A DNA stretch of 64,000 nucleotides from Bdellovibrio sp. ZAP7 (GTDB taxonomy: Bacteria > Bdellovibrionota > Bdellovibrionia > Bdellovibrionales > Bdellovibrionaceae): the NCBI RefSeq assembly GCF_006874645.1, contig NZ_CP030082.1, positions 2,976,001 to 3,040,000 on the forward strand, written 5' to 3'. Numbering within the stretch: position 1 is the stretch's first letter; each line of letters starts with the position of its first letter. The position numbers and the translations under genes were made by a program. The notes under the pieces are model-generated. The model had not been told where the DNA came from and did no database searches. It saw only the letters and a list, made by a program, of their open reading frames with translations. This document shows positions 32,893 through 39,642 of this stretch, one piece after another.

Positions 32893-33687
32893 ATGGCAGC
32901 ACCAAATCCTTTCGAAAAACAAAACGCTATTCCCGGAGTGAAACATATTATCGCAGTAAGCTCGGGTAAGGGTGGAGTTGGTAAAAGCACCGTTGCGACC
33001 AACCTCGCAATGGCCTTGGGGCGCAAATCAAAAGTTGGTTTACTTGATGCTGACGTGTATGGTCCGAGCATTCCTCGTATGTTGGGCTCTCTTGCTCAAA
33101 AACCAAACATCAACCCCGAAACGAACCAACTTGAGCCGATCAACCGTTACGGCATCAAACTGATGAGTATTGGCTTTTTGATCGAGGAAGGTTCGGCCGT
33201 TATCTGGCGTGGCCCGATGTTGTTCAAAGCGATGGATCAGTTCCTGCGCGATGTGAATTGGGGCGAATTGGATTACTTGGTTGTCGATCTGCCTCCAGGC
33301 ACGGGAGACATCCAACTGACTCTGGCACAAAAAGTTCCAGTGGCCGGCGCCGTTTTAGTATCCACTCCGCAGAACGTTGCGTTGATTGATGTCAAAAAAG
33401 CAGTCGATATGTTTCAACGCGTAAACGTACCTTTGCTGGGTATGGTTGAAAACATGGCCTATATGGTCAACCCAGTGAATGGCGAAAAAATGCAGCTTTT
33501 CCCGAAGGGCGAGATCGACTCTTACGCGGCACAAAAAGGTATTGCAAAGCTTGGGGAAATTCCATTTAATCCCTCTGTAGGCTTGGCATGTGAAGCAGGT
33601 ATTCCGATCGTCGAAGCAAACAGCAACGGCGCAGAGGCACAGGCTTTCATGGCGATCGCTGACAAACTGCGTGAGATGTTGCCATAG
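32893..33687 (+). CDS. mrp: Mrp/ApbC/NBP35-family iron-sulfur carrier ATPase
   Basis: The start was set at ATG 32893, which has AAGGAG 9 nt upstream, giving 264 residues. The deviant Walker A SSGKGGVGKSTVATNLA is near residue 20, with switch I LLDADVYGPSIPRML and VVDLPPGTGDIQL. The family binds and transfers Fe-S clusters, but this protein lacks both the MIP18/DUF59 domain at the N-terminus and an obvious CxxC pair (the region after VENMAYMVNPVNGEK has no Cys). Cluster binding is therefore questionable. It is cytosolic and a single gene. Confidence 0.9.
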   Translation: MAAPNPFEKQNAIPGVKHIIAVSSGKGGVGKSTVATNLAMALGRKSKVGLLDADVYGPSIPRMLGSLAQKPNINPETNQLEPINRYGIKLMSIGFLIEEGSAVIWRGPMLFKAMDQFLRDVNWGELDYLVVDLPPGTGDIQLTLAQKVPVAGAVLVSTPQNVALIDVKKAVDMFQRVNVPLLGMVENMAYMVNPVNGEKMQLFPKGEIDSYAAQKGIAKLGEIPFNPSVGLACEAGIPIVEANSNGAEAQAFMAIADKLREMLP

Positions 33688-33727
33688 ATTTAACGATCAC
33701 AAATCCCCTTCATTGAAGTTTTACAAC

Positions 33728-33756
33728 TTGCCATCACTCTGGATTGTTTGTTGAAT
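33728..33756 (+). promoter_or_regulatory. Candidate sigma-70 promoter of the Cys-rich cluster
   Basis: TTGCCA (33728-33733), a 17-bp spacer and TTGAAT (33751-33756) lie 29 bp before the first gene, whose ribosome-binding site is GAGGGGG. Confidence 0.4.
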
Positions 33757-33784
33757 AACGAAAAACCATATTGAGGGGGATCTC

Positions 33785-34069
33785 ATGAAAAAATTCTTCG
33801 CTGCTACTTTGATCGCTTTGGGTTTCTGCGTTTCTGCACAAGCTGAAACTGCAATGCCTATTCTTCCAGTTTCTGTTCAATCTGAAGTTTACGCTACAAC
33901 TGCTGAGCAAGCCGCTGGCGAAACTCAATGGGCGACTCAAGGTAAATATTGCTGCTTCCAAAGCCATGGCGGCGGTTTCTGTGAATTGAACAACTACTTC
34001 AACGTGGGCACTCCATGCAAATGCACTAACGGTGGCAACAACACCATCTCTGGTCACGTTTGCCGCTAG
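33785..34069 (+). CDS. Small secreted six-Cys protein 1
   Basis: The product has 94 residues. A signal peptide (FFAATLIALGFCVSAQA) leads to a 30-residue Thr/Glu-rich segment and a C-terminal domain of about 40 residues starting KYCCFQSHGGGFC. The Cys pattern CC-x8-C-x(n)-G-x2-C-x-C-x(10-12)-G-x-V-C is shared with the next two genes, so the three are paralogues. Six Cys suggest three disulfides. The family is not recognised. The secreted location and small knot-like size fit an effector, adhesin or surface protein, but the role is unknown. Confidence 0.78.
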   Translation: MKKFFAATLIALGFCVSAQAETAMPILPVSVQSEVYATTAEQAAGETQWATQGKYCCFQSHGGGFCELNNYFNVGTPCKCTNGGNNTISGHVCR

Positions 34070-34191
34070 TTCTGTAATAGAACGACTCGGCCATGGGTCC
34101 GTCCCGGTTATGTTCCGCAACACAGTATCTTGTGAGTGGTGATTAGCTGGGCGAAAATAGATTCGTGGCCGTTATAACTTCAGAGGCAATC

Positions 34192-34473
34192 ATGAAAGCG
34201 TTTTGTCTCGTACTCATTATAGGATTGATTTTTTCAAAGTCGATCCATGCTTCGACTCAGGGAACTCTTCGTTTCCCTCTTCAAAATCAAACACCGTTGT
34301 ATTCTTCATCTGCACTTGATCCCGAGATCGATAGTGATGACGTGTACGCTATGAGCGTGTGCTGCCCCGTGAGGCCTGCTCCATCATGTGGTTGGGGTGA
34401 CTTCCCTATTGGCAGCGAATGTTACTGCAGTTATGCCGGTCAAATTTATCCTGGAACCGTTTGCGGAAAGTGA
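34192..34473 (+). CDS. Small secreted six-Cys protein 2
   Basis: The start was set at ATG 34192 (AGAGG upstream), giving a signal peptide (FCLVLIIGLIFSKSIHA) and 93 residues in total. The Cys domain begins VCCPVRPAPSCGWG and ends YPGTVCGK, with the same CC ... G-x2-C-x-C ... G-x-V-C frame as its neighbours. The segment before the domain is polar and low complexity. It is 122 bp after protein 1 and 29 bp before protein 3. Confidence 0.75.
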   Translation: MKAFCLVLIIGLIFSKSIHASTQGTLRFPLQNQTPLYSSSALDPEIDSDDVYAMSVCCPVRPAPSCGWGDFPIGSECYCSYAGQIYPGTVCGK

Positions 34474-34502
34474 TTTCTGTGAACTTAAATTAGGAGGATT
34501 TT

Positions 34503-34817
34503 ATGAGAAAGGTATTAGCCACCCTTACTCTGGCCCTTGCATTCTCTTCCGCTGCGATCGCGGCTCCGCAGTCACAGCTGCCTTCAGGACGTCCCCTTTT
34601 CCCTATTGAAACGCAAGCCGCAGGCCTGATGAGTACGACAGCAGAACAGGAACAATTGGATATGGCGAAACTTGATGAAGGCGATGCCAAATACTATTGG
34701 GGCAATAAATGTTGCACCAATTATGGTTGGTGTTATCTGAACCAATGGGCGCCAATCGGTTACAACTGTTATTGCTATAGCTATGGTTGGTATTATTACG
34801 GCAGAGTTTGTTACTAA
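34503..34817 (+). CDS. Small secreted six-Cys protein 3
   Basis: This 104-residue protein has AGGAGG 6 nt before the ATG and a signal peptide (LATLTLALAFSSAAIAA). The mature N-terminal segment includes STTAEQEQ, matching ATTAEQAA in protein 1. The Cys domain NKCCTNYGWCYLNQ ... GYNCYCYSYGW ... GRVCY is unusually Tyr/Trp-rich. A long hairpin terminator follows, so it ends the transcription unit. Confidence 0.78.
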   Translation: MRKVLATLTLALAFSSAAIAAPQSQLPSGRPLFPIETQAAGLMSTTAEQEQLDMAKLDEGDAKYYWGNKCCTNYGWCYLNQWAPIGYNCYCYSYGWYYYGRVCY

Positions 34818-34847
34818 CTCGTCTTGAAGACAGCCACACTCTTGCTT

Positions 34848-34882
34848 GAATAAAGATGCCGATTTCATCGGCGTCTTTATTC
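34848..34882. terminator. Long bidirectional hairpin terminator
   Basis: GAATAAAGA-t-GCCGAT (34848-34863) pairs with ATCGGC-g-TCTTTATTC (34867-34882), one internal mismatch and a TTC loop. It sits between the convergent six-Cys protein 3 gene and the ASH-like gene. Confidence 0.85.
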
Positions 34883-34893
34883 ATATTGCCAAT

Positions 34894-35355
34894 CTATCTA
34901 TAAACCTGCGCCTTCATCTGAATATTAAAAAGATCTTCTTCCCCCGGTTCTTCATGGGCATAGCGGATCTCCAGCTTGCCGGTTTTATGCCCCACGGCCG
35001 ATGCGGGATTCGCGTAAAATGAAACTTTCATCGCTGTTGTTTCACCCGGCTCAACAGCAAAATTCTCCACGGTGTAACCGAAACCCTCACCGGTGAAAGT
35101 CGCTCCCCGACAAGTTACAACATGATTGGTGTTATTCTTAAACTTAACAAATTTAATTTTGGTATGTCGTTGCTTCACTTTCCCAAAATCCACGAATTGC
35201 AATTGCTCGCGAAGATCCTTTTTTAATTTCTCCATCTGATAGATCTCTATCGTGGGTATTTGCGAGCCATCGTAAATCACGGCAGGTTCGATACTCGCGA
35301 AGGCAAAGGAGACAGCAAACAATAAATAACTGCTGCATAAAAGGGCAACTTTCAT
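34894..35355 (-). CDS. Secreted single-domain ASH/DUF1573-like protein
   Basis: The product has 153 residues with AAGGAG before the ATG and a signal peptide (LCSSYLLFAVSFAFA). The mature protein has the pattern of an immunoglobulin-like ASH (ASPM-SPD-2-Hydin) or DUF1573 domain: VDFGKV near the start, FKFKNNTNHVVT-like strand, then FAVEPGETTAMKVSF and GKLEIRYAHEE. It is probably periplasmic or surface located. It is divergent from the riboswitch RNA; the intergenic stretch 35356-35522 shows nothing I can name except their promoters. Confidence 0.68.
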   Translation of the reverse strand: MKVALLCSSYLLFAVSFAFASIEPAVIYDGSQIPTIEIYQMEKLKKDLREQLQFVDFGKVKQRHTKIKFVKFKNNTNHVVTCRGATFTGEGFGYTVENFAVEPGETTAMKVSFYANPASAVGHKTGKLEIRYAHEEPGEEDLFNIQMKAQVYR

Positions 35356-35522
35356 TCTTATAATCTCCTTTTTGTTTTCTTTTTCAGTCTTGCTGATATT
35401 TTTTTAAGCGCAAGCAATCGCCGAATTCTGTGCTTTCAATCAATTTATCGAGGGGCTTTTACTCAAGATTTCTCGACGTGAGACGAATCTCGAACTGTTT
35501 TGAGAAAATGATGACCATCACT

Positions 35523-35550
35523 TTGTCGAAAAAGAAAATCGAGCTATTCT
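35523..35550 (+). promoter_or_regulatory. Candidate promoter of the riboswitch RNA
   Basis: TTGTCG (35523-35528), a 16-bp spacer and TATTCT (35545-35550) would start transcription near 35557. A sigma-28 (FliA) signature was sought and not found. Confidence 0.35.
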
Positions 35551-35629
35551 GTAAATGTTGAAACCGAGGGGCCTGTTAGACTCGACTTGTTCGGGTGAAT
35601 GCTTAAGGGCCAGCTAAAGGAGGACAGTG

Positions 35630-35674
35630 ATGAAGTTTCGTATCCACGACCATCATGATGAAGCACCGAAGTGA
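35630..35674 (+). CDS. 14-codon ORF inside the riboswitch RNA
   Basis: AAGGAGG (35617-35623) sits 6 nt before an ATG that opens a 14-residue frame, MKFRIHDHHDEAPK, ending at TGA 35672-35674. It is His/Asp-rich. It is upstream of the aptamer. It could be a real leader peptide or a chance frame behind a purine-rich RNA element. Coding is not proved. Confidence 0.35.
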   Translation: MKFRIHDHHDEAPK

Positions 35675-35774
35675 CGAGGCGTCACCAGGATTACTACCGC
35701 AAAAGGTTCGGTCAGATTCTATAGATAACTCAAAGGAGGTTCCTAGGGTTATACTCGTTAGGATTTAGATCCTT

Positions 35775-35852
35775 CCTTTGCCTCAAGGCAAACTATGGGA
35801 AACCATAGGGCGCAAAGCTACAGGGGCTTCACTGCCAGCCAGCTGCCAAAGG
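35775..35852 (+). promoter_or_regulatory. Cyclic-di-GMP-I (GEMM-I) riboswitch aptamer
   Basis: P1 is CCTTTG (35775-35780) with CAAAGG (35847-35852). P2 is CTATGG-GAAA-CCATAG (35793-35808), closed by the conserved GAAA tetraloop. The conserved joining stretches GGCAAAC and GCGCAAAGC are present on either side, and P3 (35817-35846) contains the GGC/GCC pairing and CAGCCAGCTGCC on the 3' side. All main GEMM-I landmarks are in order. Confidence 0.9.
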
Positions 35853-35931
35853 TCACAGAGTACCTAAGGGAACTTAGAGGTGTGCAAAATGGAAGGTCTT
35901 TTTATTACAAAGGATTGGTTTCATTCCCCTC

Positions 35932-35976
35932 GCCTAGGAGCTATCAATGATGATTATTCCTAGGCACTTTTTTTTC
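35932..35976 (+). terminator. Rho-independent terminator of the riboswitch RNA
   Basis: GCCTAGGA (35932-35939) pairs with TCCTAGGC (35958-35965) around an 18-nt loop and is followed by AC and a run of T. The T-tract is at the same time the outer end of the large inverted repeat that follows. Confidence 0.88.
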
Positions 35977-36208
35977 TTTCTTCTCTTCTTTTAAATCCTT
36001 AAAACTTAGTTCTCGGTTCACCCAGCTTGCTGGGTAGGCGTACTTGCATAACGTCGACACGCCATCGTGGCTCACCGTCGCCGCCCTTGGCGGTTCGCGC
36101 ATCCATGCGCCGACGGAGGTCGACTTTTATGCAAGTACGCCTACCCATCAATCTGGGCGTTCGACTGCTTAGTTTTTGGACTTCAAAAGAAGAGAAGAAA
36201 GAAAAAAA
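35969..36208. repeat. ~240-bp imperfect inverted repeat
   Basis: Perfect outer arms of 24 nt (35969-35992 T/C-rich, 36185-36208 A/G-rich) and perfect inner arms of 21 nt (36031-36051 with 36127-36147, beginning TGGGTAGGCGTACTTGCATA) are joined by about 40 bp of similar but diverged sequence. GTCGAC marks 36053-36058 and 36119-36124. The centre folds into CCGCC-ctt-GGCGG (36081-36093) and GCGCAT-cc-ATGCGC (36097-36110). No plausible protein is encoded; the stretch 36209-36278 beyond it shows nothing recognisable. Confidence 0.9.
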
Positions 36209-36278
36209 GGGTCTCGGCTTACTTCGGTGTTTGTTCCTTCGGTCGGTTCTTTCAACCAAACCTTTTCCATATTGAGTT

Positions 36279-36764
36279 TTAGTGTCTTGCTAGGCCCAAT
36301 GACTTTTGTTTTGGGAGGACGTTTATGTCTACGACTTTGGTGGTTGGGTGTTGTTTTTTTATTTTTTCGGTTAGGTAGTGGCGGTGGCAGTCGGTGGCTT
36401 CGTTTTCGTAGCAGAGTAAGGCTGAGCGGCCTCTTTGTTTTGATAGAGATATGACTTCTTCTACTTCTTTGGGGTGTTTGGGTAGGATTTTGGATTTGTA
36501 GTCGTTGAACATTTTTTTGCGGGTGATGAGGTGTTCTTTGGCGGCTTTTCTCCAGGCTGAGGGGACGCCTAGTTCTTTTCCTAGGTAGGTGTATTCGATG
36601 CCTGCTTCTTTTAGTTCGGCGGCTAGTTTGTTTTTAGAGAAACCTTTTTTTCGGCTTACTGGGTTTCTACGGATATCTATGATTCTTTTTATTTTATTCT
36701 TTTTGAGGCCTTCTACGAATTCGTCGATGTCGCAGCCTTCGTAGCCTACTGTGTAGATTGTCAT
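36279..36764 (-). CDS. DUF488-family protein, codon use unlike neighbours
   Basis: From ATG 36764 (GGAGG 8 nt upstream) the product has 161 residues, the usual DUF488 size. Family signs are MTIYTVGYEGCDIDEFVEGL, IIDIRRNPVSRKKGFSK, YTYLGKELGVPSAWRKA, and the Cys motifs ALLCYENEATDCHRHYL. The family is widespread and poorly understood; a nucleic-acid or DNA-damage role has been suggested for relatives but is not shown here. Codon use is distinct: many ATA, CTA, AGA and GTA codons and C-ending two-fold codons, unlike adjacent genes. With the neighbouring large inverted repeat this suggests recent transfer. Confidence 0.88.
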   Translation of the reverse strand: MTIYTVGYEGCDIDEFVEGLKKNKIKRIIDIRRNPVSRKKGFSKNKLAAELKEAGIEYTYLGKELGVPSAWRKAAKEHLITRKKMFNDYKSKILPKHPKEVEEVISLSKQRGRSALLCYENEATDCHRHYLTEKIKKQHPTTKVVDINVLPKQKSLGLARH

Positions 36765-36833
36765 TCTTGCACCCTCCCCTCTTAGTTTATTTTTCTTAAG
36801 GGTGGTAACCAAGAGGGGCTGGCAAAATGCAGA

Positions 36834-37382
36834 CTAATTCAAGTCTGAATCTCTGTAGTTGATGTACAGAATAACACTGTCGGCGACGGCTTTTCTGCCG
36901 TCTGTTAGTGTGACTGGTGTTGGACCTATTTTGATTCTTACAGGACTGACAAAAGCATCGATCACATATCTGCATGATTCATTCGTGCCGGGCTTGCCGT
37001 CAAATCTTATCGAAATGTCGTAGGTGTTATCTGAGCCCAGATTCCCGAAGCCAGCGGAGCTTGCTGGGCATCCTGGCATTGTCGTATTGATTTCGTACCA
37101 AGAAGCCCCGCGGAGTTCTACCTCTTGCACTTTTGGTTCTAGAAACTGAACATTATGGAGGCTTCCTCTAAGGAACGCCATGCCATGAAAACCTCGAGTG
37201 GAAAGAAGATCCATCGAAATTGCAGCGTAGGCTTCTGCTCGAGTCAGATGCAGCTCTTCTCCCACCATATATAATTTGGGCTTATCTTCATCAGCAGCGT
37301 TGTTACCGGAACATCCAACCGAACTTGCGGCAGTTAACAAAAGAAAGGATAAGAAAAGGTGTCTAAGTGTCTTTGATTTCAT
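36834..37382 (-). CDS. Hypothetical lipoprotein
   Basis: The start was set at ATG 37382 with AAGGAG 7 nt upstream, giving 182 residues. A lipoprotein signal peptide ends SSVGC. The mature protein is beta-rich and has a likely disulfide between the Cys in MPGCPASS and ESCRYVID. The C-terminal half (YDISIRFDGKPG, VSPVRIKIGPTPVTL) looks like an Ig-like or lipocalin-type sandwich. I do not recognise the family. It is divergent from the next lipoprotein gene. Confidence 0.72.
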   Translation of the reverse strand: MKSKTLRHLFLSFLLLTAASSVGCSGNNAADEDKPKLYMVGEELHLTRAEAYAAISMDLLSTRGFHGMAFLRGSLHNVQFLEPKVQEVELRGASWYEINTTMPGCPASSAGFGNLGSDNTYDISIRFDGKPGTNESCRYVIDAFVSPVRIKIGPTPVTLTDGRKAVADSVILYINYRDSDLN

Positions 37383-37609
37383 AGTGATCTCCTTGATGGA
37401 GACCGGACATTGCATCCGGAGGGCCAACCCCAGATCGAATATATGCTGAAACACGCAGAGACTAGGGTCCTTATTCTTAAGTTCCGGATTCCAAGGCTGC
37501 TCCTATTCCACGCCCTCGGAATCTTTAGTGTGATATCGATTTTATGGCGGATTTAGACTGGCATCATGGCTGCAATTCGGCCCGGCAACCTCAACCGAAT
37601 GGAGAAACC

Positions 37610-37933
37610 ATGAATCCCATCAAATCAAAAACGACACTAGCCATCCTTGCATCCGCTGTAGGCTTCCTATCTGCCTGCCAGCCTTCCTCTTCAGGAAAGA
37701 AAGTCGACCCCTCACTCATCTACGAATTCGAATATAACGGCTGCAACACCGGAGCTCACGGCTTCAAAACCCTGGTTGATTATTGCGACGCTCTTCGCAG
37801 CAATGAATTAAACAAAGGCTGTGCTCTTGATTTACGAGCGCAGGAATATGCGAACCGTTGCGAAAGCCAACAACAAGCCGAACTCAATGTGACGTCATTC
37901 GATGAGGAATTAGATCAGAGTGACGATCTCTAA
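37610..37933 (+). CDS. Small lipoprotein with Cys-rich mature domain
   Basis: The start was set at ATG 37610 (GGAG 6 nt upstream), giving 107 residues with a lipobox LSAC. The mature chain has five or more Cys (YNGCNTG, VDYCDAL, NKGCALD, NRCESQ) and an acidic tail. I do not recognise the family. A strong bidirectional terminator follows. Confidence 0.7.
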   Translation: MNPIKSKTTLAILASAVGFLSACQPSSSGKKVDPSLIYEFEYNGCNTGAHGFKTLVDYCDALRSNELNKGCALDLRAQEYANRCESQQQAELNVTSFDEELDQSDDL

Positions 37934-37940
37934 TCGCTAT

Positions 37941-37970
37941 AAAAAAACCCACTCTCTCGAGTGGGTTTTT
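37941..37970. terminator. Bidirectional terminator
   Basis: AAAACCCACTC (37944-37954) pairs with GAGTGGGTTTT (37959-37969) around TCTC, with A-tract and T-tract on either side. It separates the lipoprotein gene from the convergent transglycosylase gene. Confidence 0.95.
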
Positions 37971-37981
37971 ACTTTTTTAGC

Positions 37982-39580
37982 TTAGTTATTCTCAGCTACG
38001 GGGATGTGGATTCTTGTTCCGACCATCAAGCTTGCTGGGTTGCGAAGCTTTTTGTTGTTTTGTTTTAGCTGGCTCACCGACACGTTGTATTTGGCAGCGA
38101 TGTCAGTCAGGTTGTCGCCCTTACGGACTACGTGTACCTTGCTTTTGGCTACCTCCCGGGCAGAGCTGCTGTTGTCTCCGCCTGGAATTTTAAGTTTCAT
38201 GCCCAACTTCAATTTGCTTTTGCGTTTGATGTTGTTGGCTTTTTGAAGTTCCGCAACGCTAGTTGAGTATCTTTGCGCGATAGAGAACAAAGAGTCACCT
38301 GATTGAACTACATAGAAACGGCCACCTATTAATTCTGCAGCCGCAGTTTCAACTGATTTTTCTGGAGCTGGTTTTGCGTTGGCTTTCGCAGCTACAGTGC
38401 TGTTGTTTTTGCGGTCTGAACGATCACGAAGCGGTGTGCGATCTGGAACGTAGATCGTGCGACCCACTGTCAAACGTGATTTTCTTGGCAAATCATTTAG
38501 ATCGCGAAGGTAAGCTACAGAAGTTCTGTACTTACGAGCGATAGATTTCAAGTTATCACCTTTACGGATTTTGTAAGTTTGCGTGTCACCGCTGTCAGCG
38601 ATAAATTTCACGTCAGTTACGAAAGATTCCGTTGCAGCCACAGTTGCCGTCTCAGTCGTGCCCGGTGGGATACGAAGGATCAACTCGCTGCCTTTAAGAA
38701 TCGCCACTTCACCTTTGAACTTAGGATTCAACGCTTTGAAGTCCTCGTAGTTCAAGTTTAGCTTTTCGGCCATTTGGCGCATGTTCACTGGTTGTTTTAC
38801 CGTGATGTGATCAAACTCGATCGGTGGAAGATAATCGATATCTTCGAAACCGTATTTTGCTGGATCTTTTGCGATCAACTTGGCAGCGATGAATTTCGGT
38901 ACATAGTTGATGGTTTCTTTAGGAAGGCGGTTTTTGCGGGCAAGTTCCCAGAAATCACGCGTGTAGTGATTCATCACTTCGCGTTTTACGCGGTTTTCAC
39001 CCACGTTGTAGGAAGCCATTGCCAAATACCAAGAACCGAATACGGAATAAAGACCTTTGAAGTATTCTGCTGCTGCTTGAGTCGCGAACACGGGGTCACG
39101 ACGTTCATCGACGAATGGATTGATTTCCAAACCATAACGTTTACCCGTCCCACGAATGAACTGCCAGTATCCAACGGCTGCTGCGTGTGACGTTGCTTGT
39201 GAACTGAAACCTGATTCGATCAATGCGATATAGAAAATATCTTCAGGCAAACCGTTGTCACGCAACACCTTTTTCATCAGCTTTTCATAGCGTGAAGAAC
39301 GCGCCAAATATCTTTCCATGTGCTCGCGACCGCGGCCTTGGAAATACGTGATCCATTTTTCAACCAAAGGATTGATTTCTGTAGGGATAACATCCAACTC
39401 TTGGTCTACGACCTTGGGACCCTCAGGATCAGACAAACGGAACGAGCCGATGTCTTTGATTTCAGAAGCAGGCTCGTTGCCCGCGTTCCCTGTTGCCTTT
39501 TCGCCATTCGCATTCAATTCCTTATGAACGCAACCCGAAAGTAGGCCCAGGACTATACTTAATGTAACTAGTCTCCTCAT
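37982..39580 (-). CDS. mltD: MltD-like membrane-bound lytic transglycosylase with three LysM domains
   Basis: The product has 532 residues with GGAGG before the ATG. It is a lipoprotein (LSGC, Cys17). The transglycosylase domain (about 95-250) has the catalytic Glu122 in ALIESGFSS, then AVGYWQFIRGTGKRYGL and AMASYNVGENRV. Three LysM peptidoglycan-binding repeats follow at about 335-380, 420-465 and 480-527 (YKIRKGDNLKSIARKY, YVVQSGDSLFSIAQRY, HVVRKGDNLTDIAAKY). It cleaves peptidoglycan glycan strands in the periplasm. Wall remodelling is central to growth and, in predators, to prey entry; which wall this enzyme attacks cannot be told. Confidence 0.95.
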   Translation of the reverse strand: MRRLVTLSIVLGLLSGCVHKELNANGEKATGNAGNEPASEIKDIGSFRLSDPEGPKVVDQELDVIPTEINPLVEKWITYFQGRGREHMERYLARSSRYEKLMKKVLRDNGLPEDIFYIALIESGFSSQATSHAAAVGYWQFIRGTGKRYGLEINPFVDERRDPVFATQAAAEYFKGLYSVFGSWYLAMASYNVGENRVKREVMNHYTRDFWELARKNRLPKETINYVPKFIAAKLIAKDPAKYGFEDIDYLPPIEFDHITVKQPVNMRQMAEKLNLNYEDFKALNPKFKGEVAILKGSELILRIPPGTTETATVAATESFVTDVKFIADSGDTQTYKIRKGDNLKSIARKYRTSVAYLRDLNDLPRKSRLTVGRTIYVPDRTPLRDRSDRKNNSTVAAKANAKPAPEKSVETAAAELIGGRFYVVQSGDSLFSIAQRYSTSVAELQKANNIKRKSKLKLGMKLKIPGGDNSSSAREVAKSKVHVVRKGDNLTDIAAKYNVSVSQLKQNNKKLRNPASLMVGTRIHIPVAENN

Positions 39581-39642
39581 GAGTCCTCCGAACAGGTTTC
39601 AGGCTACAAAAGTCGAAGGAGTTTTACAATAAAACAACGTAC

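Larger units (their letters stand above)
35557..35976 (+). ncRNA. merRNA-like orphan c-di-GMP riboswitch RNA
   Basis: A non-coding unit of about 420 nt runs from a candidate promoter to a strong terminator, with a cyclic-di-GMP-I aptamer in its second half and no gene downstream on the same strand. Known: attack-phase Bdellovibrio bacteriovorus accumulates an extremely abundant RNA with a c-di-GMP riboswitch (merRNA, massively expressed riboswitch RNA). Inferred: this is its homologue, and it may act by binding c-di-GMP or as a trans-acting RNA rather than by controlling a gene in cis. The 5' end is approximate. It also contains a short ORF with a perfect ribosome-binding site and a second Shine-Dalgarno-like AAAGGAGGT at 35732-35740. 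Confidence 0.8.

Noticed and set aside
35401-35427. GCCGAATT-like sigma-28 -10 upstream of the riboswitch RNA
   Set aside because: Only 5 of 8 positions match and there is no TAAA at the required 15-bp distance.
35999-36275. Two overlapping ORFs of 82-86 codons on opposite strands between the riboswitch RNA and DUF488
   Set aside because: Both lie within the large inverted repeat, which makes mirrored open frames; neither has a ribosome-binding site or protein-like composition.
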